64,000 nt of DNA from Nageia nagi (taxonomy: Eukaryota; Pinophyta). The DNA lies in assembly GCA_050084985.1 (NCBI GenBank), contig JBITNC010000001.1, positions 157,046,001-157,110,000 on the forward strand, in the 5' to 3' direction. Shown in pieces: positions 34,113 through 46,968 of the stretch (position 1 is its first letter; each line of letters opens with the position of its first letter). Position numbers and translations under genes: made by a program. Below the pieces are notes generated by a model. It was not told the origin of the DNA and did no database searches. It saw only the letters and a list, made by a program, of their open reading frames with translations.

Positions 34113-35131
34113 ATATTGAATTCTTGCTGAATCCATTGTAATTTTTTTCTTCTTAATAAAGTTGTTGAACTTTTATTTGGTTTATATACTTTGTTTATAC
34201 ATTCCTTTATTTGGTAACTATAAGTATGGTCTTGGAATCTTAGTGATGAATTATAGTGTACCTCAAGTCCAAGCACATTACATTAGGGAGAAATTTCTTG
34301 ATGCAACAACTATAGCTATTTTCATCTAACTTTGTCTCTCCTAATTTATTCACTAGTCACCTTAGAAACTTTGTTGTGCACACTTTGAAAGTTTCTTATG
34401 GTAGTGATGTTGTCCTCAAGGGGGAATTAAGGTTGAATTTGTGTTTGTAATGACAACTTCATCCTTAGGAGGCTCTTTTTAATTGTATAGTGTTGATCTA
34501 AATGTACTACTTCATGGTTAGTTTGCTTCGTGTGAGGAACTCATGGCATATTTTGTTTTGTTATCATTATGAGAGGAATTAGTATGTGTTTGTTAGCATT
34601 GTTTGATTATCCATATGAGAGTAACTTATATATGCACATATGTTTTTTATTTTTGATCATCACATGTTTTATATACAGCAGATGATTATAAGTATTAACT
34701 TGGCATCTTCGTGATGATTTATAGTGCATCATTGATCTATTTATGGATGGCATTACTTATTTCATTTATCTTTTGATTAATATGAATGTTATATGATGCA
34801 TCTAACTAATGTTGTTTATGAGCTACTTGTATCTTGTAGGTTTCATCTTGAGAGTGCAAGTTACTTACTTCATGTGGGCAGGCTCATGGAGGCTCATATG
34901 CAACTCAATGTTGATTAACTATACTTACAGTGAAACCAATTATGGTTAATGATTGTATTGTAAACTATTTTGTTAAATGGTATTGTAATGAGTTTCAAAC
35001 TAAGATCTTACTTATTTCTCAATGATGTAAAATTTATCATCTTTTCTTGTATCTCTTTGGAGGATAACTCTCTCTTACTCTATCTTTATTCTTCTCTCTA
35101 TGCTCTATCCCAATATTACATTAAGGGGAAG
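34113..35131 (+). other. 3' non-coding tail and purine tract of Y element
   Basis: About 1 kb between pol and the 3' LTR, long for copia, with no envelope-like or other frame. It ends in the purine tract TTAAGGGGAAG (35121-35131). Confidence 0.6.
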
Positions 35132-35557
35132 TGTTAGAATTTGTAATGTAATATTTTTTCTTAATGTATATTCACTTAATACTTAACATATCATTAGATA
35201 CCTTAAAGTATTAAGGGAATAAATATAGGAGAATGATTAAAAATAGAAAAGGGATTAATTATACGGTGGGTTTCTTCTTATAAAAAGAGAAGAACCCTCC
35301 CCTTCTCTAGTTACACAATTGTAATGCAAGCTTTGCTATATGTTTAGAGTGTGAGAGAGAGAAGAGATTTTGTAAGAGAGGTCCTTAAGAATAAGATCTT
35401 AGTTAGTGGATGTACTCCTAAGGAGGGAGGAACCACTTTATATCTTATGTTATTTGTGTGATTGGCTTTAGTTATTATGCTATTCTATTTATGTTTAAAG
35501 TGCCTTCTTACGATCTTGGAAGATTAGAAGTTAATTCAGAAAGGGGTAATTTATTCA
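35132..35557 (+). repeat. 3' LTR of Y element
   Basis: 426 bp, TGTTAGAATT to TTATTCA, aligned with 27792-28227. Stem-loop at 35405-35437. Confidence 0.92.
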
Positions 35558-35562
35558 AGACA

Positions 35563-37975
35563 ATCATCATGTGTGCAAAACACATGATTAATAATGAACA
35601 CACACACCTTAAACTTGCATGATATGGCCATGTTCACTAATGTATAGTCTAAATCATAATATTTTATATATATTCAAAATAATAATGAAAAATCACATGC
35701 ATATACATATAATCATACTAGTATCCAATAAAATATCAGAATTAATAAATTCTCACATTCTAGCACACCTAAACACTTTAAATTAAAATCTTAATGCAAA
35801 ATAAGAATCACTTAGTTCCTTTCTGGGTTGTTGATCATAATTTGAGTATTGTGCCTTACCATTTAAGTTAAATGAAGTGTCATCGCATTCATAAGGAAAT
35901 TAGGTAAGCAATAGACAAGGAAACTATGCAAAGATTTATACTCTAATTTATCTATTTTGATGTGATCTCAAAGTCTCAAATCATTTTATGAAAATGAATT
36001 TAATTTTGGATGTATTGATAATTTTTTACTAGCATGTAATTTGAAAAAATTAAATTTTGTAACATAAAAAGTATTTTCAAAATTTTAATTATTAATGTTT
36101 TCATTTTAAAATTATATTTTCATTGTATGTGTAATTGTTTTTTTAGGAAGTGTTAGTATGATATCACATAGAACCATGCATAATCACATATAATAAAAAA
36201 TGATCTATCTTTAAAAATTGTAGGGATAATGTTTAATTGATTCTTAAAGTATAAAAGAGGATAAAAACCAAAATTGAATAAGTATTATGAGAAAATAGTG
36301 CTAGATCAATTGGTAAAAACTAAAATGAAACATTGAGTTATACTTGTTTTTAAAATGGAATAATTTTGAAGAATGATGTCACATCAAATTTTATAGTGCA
36401 TGAGGTTTCTCAAATTTAAATACAATAGTCAAATACATTCATACAACATGCATCATTCCAAGGCATTATAAATTAAAATCAAGTAATTATTTTAATGAAT
36501 TTATGGATATGGGATTTAGAGAGGTGGGTGGTTCAAATCTCTCAAATATGAGAGGCCTAGGTTTAAAACTTTCTATCCCTAAAAGTTGTAACATACCAAA
36601 AATTCTATCGAGTTGATGGTAGATGCGAATGAGGTCGAAATCATGCCCTAGTTGGATTTTGATAGAATGGATACCCCTCAATCATGGATCTAAGCTTAAA
36701 AAAATAATAAAAAAATAATTATTTAAAATTTTATAATTCTCAATTATTTACTCTTGATGAACTCATTTAATTAAGTAGTTCAAATCAATTTTGAATTATT
36801 TGAAATCAATTTTGAATGATTTGGTATTAGTCAAAAATTCAATATGATGGTTCAAAATTGAAAAGATATTGAGTAAAAATATATGGATTTTATGGTTCAA
36901 TTTTAGAATTTTAATTGATTTTCAGATGTTTCAAAATGAAACAATATTTTAGGCAGAATTTTGGATAATATTTTGTTGAGAATGTCATGTAATATCACAT
37001 GAATTATGATAGAAAAAGATAGTAAAATTATGATATCTATCATTATCAACATTTTTTGTTCTCCATTCGATATTATTTTTGGTTGAAACATGTATTTATC
37101 ATATCATATCATTCATTCAATTAAGCTAAAAATATGTTTGATCCTTAGCTTCCTTTATTATTTCATTATTGTTTATGCTTTGATGATACTATGATAGGTC
37201 TTGATTATTCAAACCTTGTGGTACTTACATGAAGAGTACCTATCATGGAAACCTATGATGATTATGAAGACCCTATGGTACTTGGGTGAAGAGTACCCAT
37301 CATGGAAACCCCATGATGATTGTCGATCTCATTCATGCTTGGCGTATTAAGCACTCAATGATTTTTATATCTCTTTTTGGTCTGAGGGCATTAAGAACCC
37401 TTTTGGAATAGGGTCTTGGTGATCTTGAAAGTATATCTTTTGCTTTCTAATACTCTAAGAGAAAATTTCTCTATTTTCCATACTTTAATGATGATTCTAT
37501 ATAATAGTAAAATAGCCTTGGTTATCTTGGAGGGTAGATCTTTTACTTATCAATCCTTCAAGGGAGAGGTTTCATAGTAGTAACCTTGGCTAAAATTCAT
37601 ATTAAGTGTTATGTTATGCTTCAAAATCAATTTTATATCGTACAAATATATATCATGTTGGTTTTTTATTTGAGCTAATAATGATGTATCATATGATATG
37701 TTATGTATGTATATAGTTCTTTATTTCATACCTTTTACAAGAATTCCTTGACTATTTTCTAGTGTAGGGTGTATTTTTATCCATCTTCCTTGGTAGAGAA
37801 AGTATTGTCTCTACTTTGGTTCTTTTGAAGAGGGAGTAGGATATCATTTATCATAAAAATATGAAAGTCCATGCTAGAACCATGTTAATAATTCAAGAGA
37901 GTATTATTTTTATTCTTTATATATTCCTCTGGATTATGCAGTTGGTTATACCACCACATACCCAAGGTGAGTATC
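35563..37975. repeat. Repeat X copy A, right part (non-coding)
   Basis: Continues the sequence left of 27787; both halves align in order with copy B (55590-57862 and 59896-60054). It includes a tandem duplication of about 57 bp (37213-37262 and 37270-37320) around GAAGAGTACC and TCATGGAAACC. About 620 bp (37250-37870) have no counterpart in copy B. No protein domain. The right end, AAGGTGAGTATC before a TATAGACACC, looks like a purine tract and LTR start, so X may be the 3' part of a Tat-type element (inference). Confidence 0.6.
36493..36715 (+). mobile_element. SINE copy B, with empty site preserved in the paralog
   Basis: 223 bp flanked by TAATTATTT (36484-36492 and 36716-36724). Head TTTAGAGAGGTGGGTGG, B-box-like AGGTTTAAAACTTTC, body aligned with copy A (GGTAGATGCGAATGAGGTCG; GATTTTGATAGAATGGATAC), and tail AAAAAAATAATAAAAAAA. 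Repeat X copy B has one TAATTATTT at 57369-57377 and no insert. The B box has lost its central C (GGTTTAAA), so promoter strength is doubtful. Confidence 0.85.
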
Positions 37976-38820
37976 TATAGACACCTAAATTTGATTTTTA
38001 ATTTATTAAAAATTATAGTTTAGGTTTATAAAATAAATAATTGATTTATGTTTTATGTTTATATTTAATTAATTATTCTATTGATTTCCCCAATGTAATT
38101 TTTTATCTAACCCCTTTCTCTCTTTTATGGTGTGTGAGGTACAAAGAGTGATAAGCAAGGTGTCTTAGACAAAAGAGAAACTCATTTATAAAACAAGAAA
38201 TGTTTAGTTGAAAGAATCATATCAGATCTTGATAGAGCATACTACACACATTCTATAATAATAATTATTATTGGATGTGACTAATAGTTCTTACCACCAC
38301 CTATCAAGTCTAGTTTTCTACTCTATTGTTATCACTACCTTTGTACTTTTGCTTCCATAGATTTGATCTTATTGAAGGAAAATTTAGTAAATGATCTTGA
38401 GATTCTACCTCTCTACTTGGATAATGCTATGAGATATCATATGAATTAGACATTGTGCATAAATGCACCATAACTAAAGAGTAACAATGGTCCAAAATTA
38501 AGGAGTATGTCTTCACAAGTCTCTTCAAAGTATATCTAACTTCATTTCCTCTCAAAATATAATAATAAAAAGTTTGTGTTACATTTGGAATTCATACTTG
38601 ACTAGGTCTAGGTCATATCAACATCCATTATTTGAGATGTAAATATGATAATACCACCTACATATTTAATTATTTTAAAATAGCTATTATTATTTGAGTA
38701 AATCAATTTTTAATATTTAAGTATTTTTATTTTTATTGAAATAGATATTCATATGTAGTCACCTATTATAGCAACTTCAAGTTAGTGTTAGTTTGATGAT
38801 GCAATTATTTTTGTTCTAGA
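37976..38820 (+). repeat. LTR of Tat-type element (X LTR), end not fixed
   Basis: Opens TATAGACACCTAAATTTG, close to the TGTAGACACC start of the LTR at 5573. The first 370 bp align with 60055-60412. The right end and a primer site could not be found before the gag at about 38830. No coding. Confidence 0.6.
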
Positions 38821-38829
38821 GGTAAATAT

Positions 38830-40745
38830 AGTTAAAGGACAAGAAGTTCCTTGGTGTAATGATAGGGTCATAAGAGAAATTAATGTGCAATTAAGATATG
38901 ATGAACAATCTCTTTGGGAACATATTGAACAACAACATGCTTAAAGAGGAAAATAATTGAAGCAAGGGAAATTAAAATTGTAGATGATGAGGAAGAATAT
39001 TGAAATAGATAGGATAGTCCAACTCTTTTAATGTCCTCTTAAATCCATTGGTTTGTAAGACCTATAAAATTTTATCCATAAATAAATATATATCAATTAA
39101 GTATTTGAATAATCAATAGGATAAGTAGATAGGTGTCTTTTAATGTCCTTTTACACCCATTGGTTTGTAGGACCTATAGAATTTTGTCTATAAGTAAATA
39201 TATATCAATTAAGTATTTTAATGATTGTATATTAAGAAAAGCATTGAATAGTGCACAAGAAATAATGAGCAAGATAAGGTTGATGTTGAAGCCAAATAGG
39301 TACAAGAAGCTAATGAAAAAGAAGAAAATGACCAAGAGGTTCATAAATAATAAATTCAAAATAAAAAAAAACATCCATCATTGATAATACAACCAAAGAT
39401 ACTAAGAACAATGCATGCAATGAAGGTGCTAGAAGAGAAATTAGTTGGATAGATAAAGAACAAGATATCGATATTGATATAGTAAATGAGTTATTCTTTT
39501 CAATATAATTTTATTAAGATTCCACTAATAGAAAATGTGATATTACATATTATCTTCTTAGTGATTTTAATGTGGAAATATTAACAAGAATATGAATATT
39601 TGTACACTTTTCACCTAGGAAGTATAATGAAGGAAAGAAATCCATGAATAAAAAACCATCAACAATCCAACCATAGAATGTTGAGGTTCCACAACCACCT
39701 CCATAACCAAAGTTAAATGAAAAAGAGTAAATATTTGTAAGAAAACTATTAGAGAAAGTAAACAAATTGATTGAATAATGGGATAAAAGATATGGATCCA
39801 AATAAGAGGTTAAGGAACACAATCTAATTTTTTATATATTCATAAACAAAACATATGATGAAAAAACATAAATTCAATTTACTAAATTAATTGGTATGGA
39901 TGATCCTATTATTCATATTATGATTTTCAAGAATGGGGCATTCTCATATGCATGTGATGTTTATTTATTGGTTAGTTTGTTTGCATTTAGTATTGTTAGG
40001 GATGCATTCAAATGGTTTTCATATTTGTCTAATGGAAGTATTGGTAGATTCAAGATATTGATAATGTTGATTTATGAAAGGTATAGGATACACGTCAAAC
40101 CAAAATTAGCATTGACTAGTCTTTGCAACTTGAAGTAAAAATAGAATCAAATAGTCCATGATTTCATCAAAAGTTGGGTAAAAATTGTTAATTCCTTAAA
40201 TATTAAAGATGAATGTAAAAAGAATATTTTGATGAAGTCATTGTTACTAAATTTTTGAGAATATTTTTGAGTTTTATTGATGTTACATTCCATGATTGTC
40301 TTTAGAAAATGGTTAATAGGTAAGAAAATTTATTCATATTAGAATTCGAACGTATGGGAAAGAAAAAGAGAAATTAAAAAGTAGCAAAGAAAGAAAGAGA
40401 AAAAGAAAAGAAACTAGTTCTAGAGTTTAAAAATAAAGATGAGCAAGTTATTACAAAAAGATAAAATATCAAGTCATGATTACATTGAGATATTCCCTAG
40501 AAATTCAATAAGAAATTATATAAAATTTAAAGAAGATATTTATTTATTCCTAAGAACATTGATTGCAAAAGATCTTATTAAGCTTTCTCATGTGAAATAG
40601 CATAAGTTTTTAAATGGTGTTTCTTTAGGTTACAAATTTGATTATTTTTACAATTATCATAGATTTATTGAATATTTGATGAAATATTGCAAAACATTAA
40701 AGAATAATATTCAAGATTTGATTAATAAGAATATAATTTTATACT
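38830..40745 (+). pseudogene. Tat-type gypsy Gag, plus strand, decayed
   Basis: The best-preserved part, 39880-40360, reads FTKLIGMDDPIIHIMIFKNG, DAFKWFSYLSNGSIGRFKIL, YERYRIHVKPKLALTSLCNL and QIVHDFIKSWVKIVNSLNI, matching Retrotrans_gag. A Lys-rich hinge follows (about 40365-40460), then a worn finger region YHRFIEYLMKYCKTLKNNIQ and DLINKNI at 40650-40740, like the Tat finger at the window's left end. The N-terminal 1 kb has no clear domain. Pol is absent downstream. Confidence 0.75.
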
Positions 40746-42589
40746 AATAAATATAGGTATTTATACAATAGGTATTTATAATAAAAATAAAAATATTCAT
40801 TTCATCCCCAAAATAAAATAAAAAGGTATTTATACTAATTCTTTTCTAAAGTTTATAAAGAAGAAAGAAGAATATAATCTTAACAATTTTGTACAACCAC
40901 CAAGGTATGTTTCTATATTATATATAATGTTAGATAAGGATGGTCTATGGAAAATCCTATATATTATTTTCATTTTTATTTAGCATTAGTATTTCAGGAC
41001 TATTTTTATTTGTTTGTTTACAGTTTAGACTTATTTTTTGAATGCAAAATTTAAAAGTTATAATATTTATTTCATTCATGTTTTTCCTGATGTAGATGCA
41101 TTCTAACCATGTTTATAAAAATGTGAATAATCTTTCTTTATGCACTCAATAGATGTCGCATGGCATATATCATGCATCAACACGTCATATATTATAAAAA
41201 TATTAAAATTGATTTCATAAAAATGATTATTCTGTATGGTTTAAAAGGTTAGATTAAATAATTTTTCTATTATAATGATTAATTATTGCTATATCACTAA
41301 TATTAGTTATTTTGTTGACATATGATTAATTTTTGACATTGTTCTTCTTTATTATTTATTTATGATTACTTCAAGTATTTATTATTTATGTTATTCAAAT
41401 TGAAAAAATATTAGTATTTTTTTATTAGTAGGGGTTTTGAAAGGACTTGTAACCTTTTACATACTCTAAAAATGATATTCAATGAGATTCATCATCAAGA
41501 CAAGGCTTTAGATCAAGCATACAAGCCTTCAAAATAATTAAAATAAAATAAAACTAATTTAAAAATGATAAAATAGTCCAAAAAATAAAATTCTTAGCTT
41601 ACCTAGAGAAGATTCTCGATCAATATCTAGAGATGGATTGCTAAGAAGTCCTTATCTTCTTAGTAGATCAATTCCTTATCATATTCCTATCACGTTCCTC
41701 ATTGGATTCTATTATTTCATGTTCATACCATCAATTCTTACTTTATTTGAGCTACTTATTTGAATTTATTTTTCCAAAATACTTTATGTATTTGACTAGA
41801 TTTCTAGAAGGTATAAGCCTCCTCCTCCATCAGCCCTTTTTCAATCAACTACTCAATTATGTAATAATTATGGGGATGAGTTTTTAAAACCTCTTGTACC
41901 TCCTACTACCTCTTTGATCCTTCACTCAATTATGTAGCTTTTTGGGTAAGGGTTTCTTGGCATTTACTCTCCATGGATCTTTTCATGTCCTTTGAGTATG
42001 TGAAACCATAAAGTTTTTCTATATTTTCCATGTATCAAGAAACCTCCTTATTACTAATATAATACAATTTACTAACCTCTTGAGTATCTAGGATACTAGC
42101 AGATATTCCTCCCTTAACTTAGAGATTTATCTAATACAACCCCTTTTCAAATTCTTTTTGTATCTTTGGGACTAGCTCTAGGGGAATATCTCTATATTGT
42201 CTCTCTTACTCTACAATTTATTTCATAGGTGAGGGGCTCTTCTCTATCCATTGTGTCTCTTGAATACATTCTACATTTTGAGAATATTCAACCAAGGGTC
42301 CTTGAGTCTCCATACTAATTGTCTTATTCAATTATTCATATAATTTCCTAGTAATAGAGAGAGCCTAATTTGGATTAATTATAAGCTAAGTTTAAGGAAT
42401 TTCCTATATATCTCACTTAATCTGTACCACCATCCATATATCTTCATGGTGCTTCTTAATATGGTTAATCTTTTCTCCCACCACAAGGGGAGTACTCTTT
42501 TCCACCACCTCTTTTTGGATCATAATCTCTTCAGAGTCCTTTGGTTTAGGATTCCCAAGAGGTTGGATTATGGAATCCTTTAATGTATT
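40746..42589. other. Mostly non-coding; right part may be LINE ORF1 tail
   Basis: 40746-41600 is AT-rich with nothing recognisable. 41600-42589 lies downstream of the LINE ORF1 core on the minus strand and could be its low-complexity C-terminal part and beyond. No endonuclease or reverse transcriptase of a LINE was found. Confidence 0.4.
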
Positions 42590-43260
42590 AAAGTCATCAT
42601 GATTTAGGGGGCTGTGTTATTAAGGGACCTACCCATTCCATTATTGTTGGCTCTATCCATCATCTCCTTAGTGCACTAACTTGTGGAATGACTAGTTTTC
42701 CCATAAAGAGTACATGTACTAGGTTTGTATTCATACTCAATTTCTTGCACCCAACTCCCTATATCATAACTAGGGTTATATATTTTAGAAGTTCCAATTC
42801 AAGATCTATGTATACATTAATATAAGCATACACCATCCAAGATCTAATTTTTATGGTATTATCCAAGGTGATAGGATTTATCATCCCTTTCATAATACCC
42901 ATAAAAACATCCTCATGCTAGAACTAGATAGGCAGTATGAGAAATGTAATCCACATGGGGTCCATATTGAATCTTTGGGTATTCATATCAAAGTCAAAAT
43001 CCCACTTTCCTAGGAAAATAATTCTTTTCCAAAAGAAAATTGGTCCACTATATAGAATTTATTGTATAACATTTAAAATCTAACTTTACCACAAAAAAAT
43101 CTCTTTTTAAGGATGTAATTTACAAAGTTCCTTTGGGTTTCCTTTTACCCATAATCCATCTCCTTATGGAATCTAGATCTAGTCTAGGGAAAGAGTAATT
43201 TCTCACCAAATCAAAATCTCCTTTCTCCTATATATAAGCAATGATATTAGGAGGGATGAT
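42590..43260 (-). pseudogene. LINE (L1-type) ORF1 remnant, DUF4283 plus zinc knuckle
   Basis: Minus-strand pieces: KWDFDFDMNTQRFNMDPVWI, FMGIMKGMINPITLDNTIKI, RSWMVYAYINVYIDLELE, then IGSWVQEIEYEYKPSTC and a knuckle C-x2-(C/Y)-x4-H-x4-C read as CTLYGKTSHSTSQC. This is the layout of the plant L1 ORF1 protein, which binds element RNA. Several shifts and stops. A LINE of this kind is also the likely helper of the SINEs here (inference). Confidence 0.75.
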
Positions 43261-44013
43261 AATATATAACTTGTTATAGGTATAATTTTATAATATGTCT
43301 CATTTTTTTCTTCTTTTCATTCTCCTATACAATCTACACCCAATACCTATCCCCTTATAAAAAAAATTATTATCTCTCCATCCTTGTCATCACCTATAGC
43401 AAGTCCCATAAGACCTACTCCTCTATTGCTTTCCTAACCTAGTATGAGTGAACCCTTGGGTCCATTGATCATTTGGATGCTTTTGCATTTCCACCATCAT
43501 CATACACCTTCTCCTTCTCCTTACCACCTTGGGAGTAAACCCCTTCTACTATTGCCTCTCAAAACCCTATTTTATCTTAGTTTTCTCAATCTACTGCCAA
43601 GTGCTCTATTCAAATTCATCTCACCTTTTATTGCTTGATTTATTTTATATTAATATTTTTATAGTTATAAGAAAATTAAACATATTTATTGTAAATTGAA
43701 AACATACAATTAAAATTGAAATTTAAAAGTTAACATTGCATACAAGAACATAATTTTTGAGTAAAAAATAAGTCTTTTCATTTATTTTTATATTTCAAGT
43801 ACAAAATACCATTATATGATATACCATGTATATAGCACAAAGAGGATCAACTTCTTCCACTTGCACTACTTCTAGCTCTACTATGATATCCACTTGATCC
43901 ACCTTATTGCCCACTTATCATACTCATACTTTAGGATCCAAATCATTGTGACATATCCACTAAATCTTATCCTAGCTTGCTTATTTTCTTATATTAACTT
44001 TTTATGATCTTGT
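43261..44013. other. Non-coding stretch beside LINE remnant
   Basis: May contain the N-terminal and 5' part of the LINE; nothing could be read with confidence. The open frame 43444-43638 is low-complexity. Confidence 0.4.
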
Positions 44014-44745
44014 TGTTATAACCAAAATAATAATAATTAGGGTTATTTACAAAATATTCAATTTAACTAATTAACTATAAATTAACAAAAAATTGATGAC
44101 ATGAAAGATGATAATGACCTAATTGACCTTAACATATCAAAACTAGATTTATGAAAGATACAAACCTATATTTTACCTATGATAATGATTGAAGGTGATA
44201 GCCAATCAAAAGAGGATGAACTATGAGATTCTTTGAAATTTGGAGCCATGAATCCAATATCAACCCAGCACTAGCATTAGGAACCCAACGACATCAACTG
44301 ATTACCAGTCTAGAATACCTCATCCTTTTGCCTAATGTCATTGTCTCACCTTTCATGCACATAATCTCACTCATAAATGGATGAAATATAGTAGGAATGT
44401 AGAGATCAGAGTATAACAAAATCTAGAAATGATAGGTGATGTTAAAAAATATTGATCAAGAATGATACAAGTATATTAACACCTATCAAGGATTCAATTA
44501 TGTCATATCATATCATATATTTGATCATACATAACCCCTCCACCTTTATAGGAAATAGGTATAATGCTAAGCCTCCTCCTTAGGCTTATTATGATATCAA
44601 GTCTACTTGTTACCACAAAATATAAAGGTAGATGAGATTGCACATTGAAAAGAATATTTATTTAATAAATTAAATAAATAATTTTGAATACCTATACCTA
44701 AAAGGGTATTTTAATTAAATTAAAATTCTTTTTTAGGTGTTAATA
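44014..44745 (-). repeat. 3' LTR of right Tat-type element
   Basis: 732 bp; on the minus strand TATTAACACCTAAAAAAG to TTATAACA. Preceded inward by the purine tract TTGGGGCATC (44746-44755). Confidence 0.88.
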
Positions 44746-45610
44746 GATGCCCCAATTTGAATATGTTTTGATGCTTTTGGGATAAAATATAATCAAAACC
44801 ATAAATTCAAAGTATAATAAGAAAAGTACAAAAGTACTCTCTGAAAAGTTGTCTTACAGTGATAGCTTTGGATGCCCCAATTTTTCACCTATATTATGCC
44901 CCCTCTTTGACTTGGTTGCGACATGATGGACCTTTCATCATAGGAGCAATCCAAGGAAAAGAAAAAGGAACCTAAAAAGGGCTTAGATAAGAAATATTTT
45001 TGCATAAGATATCTAAAAAATATAAGCATTAAACATCATGATATGGAAAGTATGTAAGTGATAATATAGAAAACCTATCCTTGATGACTTACCCACCAAG
45101 ATTTTATGAAGATAAATTAAATGATAAAAGTGATCAACTTGGTTTCCCAAGCCACCATATTTCCATGGATTTTTTATATGGATGGCCCTTCCTTAACAAA
45201 GGCACTAAATGATAAGCTTTATTGTTCATTATAAAGGTGTTAAATGAGAAGAGTGATCAACTTGGTTTCCCAAGTCATCATATTTCCATGGATTTTCTAG
45301 TAAGAGTGCCCCTTCCTTACGAAGGAGGCAATGATATGAACAATGATACAAAAATCCATATTGATATGTTTTGAAAAGTATCATTTATTATAAGCAAATT
45401 TGTATGAAATGAAATGAAAGTAAAGAAATAAAATGCATTTTCAATTATTTTACCATGATTATGAAGAAATGATCAAATTTTGAACATTTTTCATCATTTA
45501 AACCTAACAACATTGCCAGGAACACATCGATGTTGTTGGATTATTATGTTATTTTCCCTAAAATGTTAGTATGAAGAAATGCATATTTTTATGAAAAAGA
45601 TCAGATATAA
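44746..45610 (-). other. 3' non-coding region of right Tat-type element
   Basis: Between integrase and LTR. Contains a duplication of about 75 bp with 122-bp spacing (45131-45200 and 45253-45330) around GATCAACTTGGTTTCCCAAG and CATATTTCCATGGATTTT. No frame recognised. Confidence 0.55.
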
Positions 45611-45619
45611 AACTTTTAC

Positions 45620-46962
45620 ATATGCATAATGTTGATTGGATTACATTCTTATTTACCTTATATTGTAGATAATTTATATGCACATTTTCTATAATTTGTA
45701 ATGATAATTTAAGGATCTATCCAATTAGGTTTGAACTTACCTTTGTTTTTATTCTCTAGGGATTTAGTGTTGACAAGGTTTTCTTTTAATACTAGATCAC
45801 CAAATTTGAACTCTTTAGGCTTGATCTTTTTTCTATAGCCTTTTTGGATTCTAGAATGATAAATAGGAATCTGTTATAAAGCACTAATCTATTTTTCATA
45901 TAGGATCTCTAGTTGGTCTAATCTAGCTTTTCTTCTATCCTCATCGATAACTAAACCATCTAGTGACACATGAAGCCATAGGATATCTAACTTAAAGGGA
46001 GTTATGGATTAATAACCATATATTAGGGAGAAAGGGGTTGCCCATATGATAGTCCTTATACTTTTTCTATAGACCTACAAAGAATAATGAAGTTGTTCAT
46101 GCCAATGTTTACCATGCTTTACAATAAATTTGGATATGATACTCTTAACAAATTTATTGGATGCTTTAGCTTGACCATTACCTTGGGGACACTATGGGAT
46201 CAAGAATTTTCTTTCAATATGATATTTATCATAAAATTATTTAACTCCATTACCTTTAAATCGTGGACCATTATCTGTGAATAATTTAGAAGGAACACCA
46301 TATCTAGAAATGATAAATTCAACAATCTTACCTACTTTTGTAGACTTCATGGGTATAGCCTCCACCCATTTCATAAAATATTATTGTAGTTGTAATGATA
46401 AACTTATGCCCATATCTTAAAATAGGGTTCTTTTTATTAATAAAATCAAGTACCCCAAATAGAAAAATGCCAAGGAGATACAATAGAATGCAAACTATGA
46501 GAAGGGGAGGGATGAAGATTAGCATTCTTTTGAAATTGTTCACATTTCTTAATATGCAACTCACAATATTCATGAATAGTAGGCCAATAATAAACTAGTT
46601 TAAGAAAATTATGATAAACAAATTTTGTACTAAAGTGTCTACCATATTGACCATCATGAGCTTGATGAAGGGCCATGTCTACTTCATGCCTCATTAAAAA
46701 TCTAAGAAGAGAACCATAAAAAGACCTTCTATACAACAAATCACTAATGATGACATGCTTGATAGCTATCTTTTTAAGTATAATTCTAGCATTATGATCA
46801 AAGTAAATATGAACAACACCATATTTAATATAATTAAAAACATATCGATACCATTCACACACATTGATACAAGTAGTTGCATAGCAATGATCTTCAACAA
46901 AATATTCAACAACATGCTCATGAGAAGACTTACCTATATTTTTTTATTGTAATAATAGTTTC
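45620..46962 (-). pseudogene. Integrase of right Tat-type element
   Basis: Zinc-binding part in the open frame 46446-46862: LLYRRSFYGSLLRFL, ALHQAHDGQYGRHFS, YYWPTIHEYCELHIKKCEQF (H...H...C..C). The catalytic core follows at lower coordinates: RYGVPSKLFTDNGPRFKGNG (about 46270), CPQGNGQAKASNKFVKS with the catalytic Glu changed to Lys, HWHEQLHYSL. The C-terminal domain has GKFKPNWI and an AYKLS-type segment (about 45720). Stops are scattered. There is no chromodomain, which fits Tat. Confidence 0.85.
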
Positions 46963-46968
46963 TTCACA

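Larger units (their letters stand above)
27792..35557 (+). mobile_element. Complete family-Y LTR element with copia pol, no gag seen
   Basis: 7766 bp between LTRs of 436 and 426 bp. Target duplication AAACA (27787-27791) versus AGACA (35558-35562), one mismatch. Order: LTR, initiator-Met primer site, 3.4 kb non-coding leader with a GC-rich minisatellite and a 48-bp tandem array, copia integrase, reverse transcriptase, RNase H, 1 kb non-coding tail, purine tract, LTR. The order integrase then reverse transcriptase makes it Ty1/copia. Gag and protease are not recognisable. It sits inside repeat X; copy B of X at 55.6-57.9 kb lacks an insertion at this point. Confidence 0.88.

Noticed and set aside
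34113-35131. Possible envelope-like gene after Y pol
   Set aside because: No frame above about 70 codons and no signal peptide or membrane segment.
39133-39822. Overlapping frames on both strands near 39.1-39.8 kb
   Set aside because: AT-rich low-complexity translations in the poorly preserved N-terminal part of a Gag; no domain.
45900-46600. Plus-strand frames at 46087-46284 and 46395-46598
   Set aside because: Shadows of the minus-strand integrase, which has clear family motifs.
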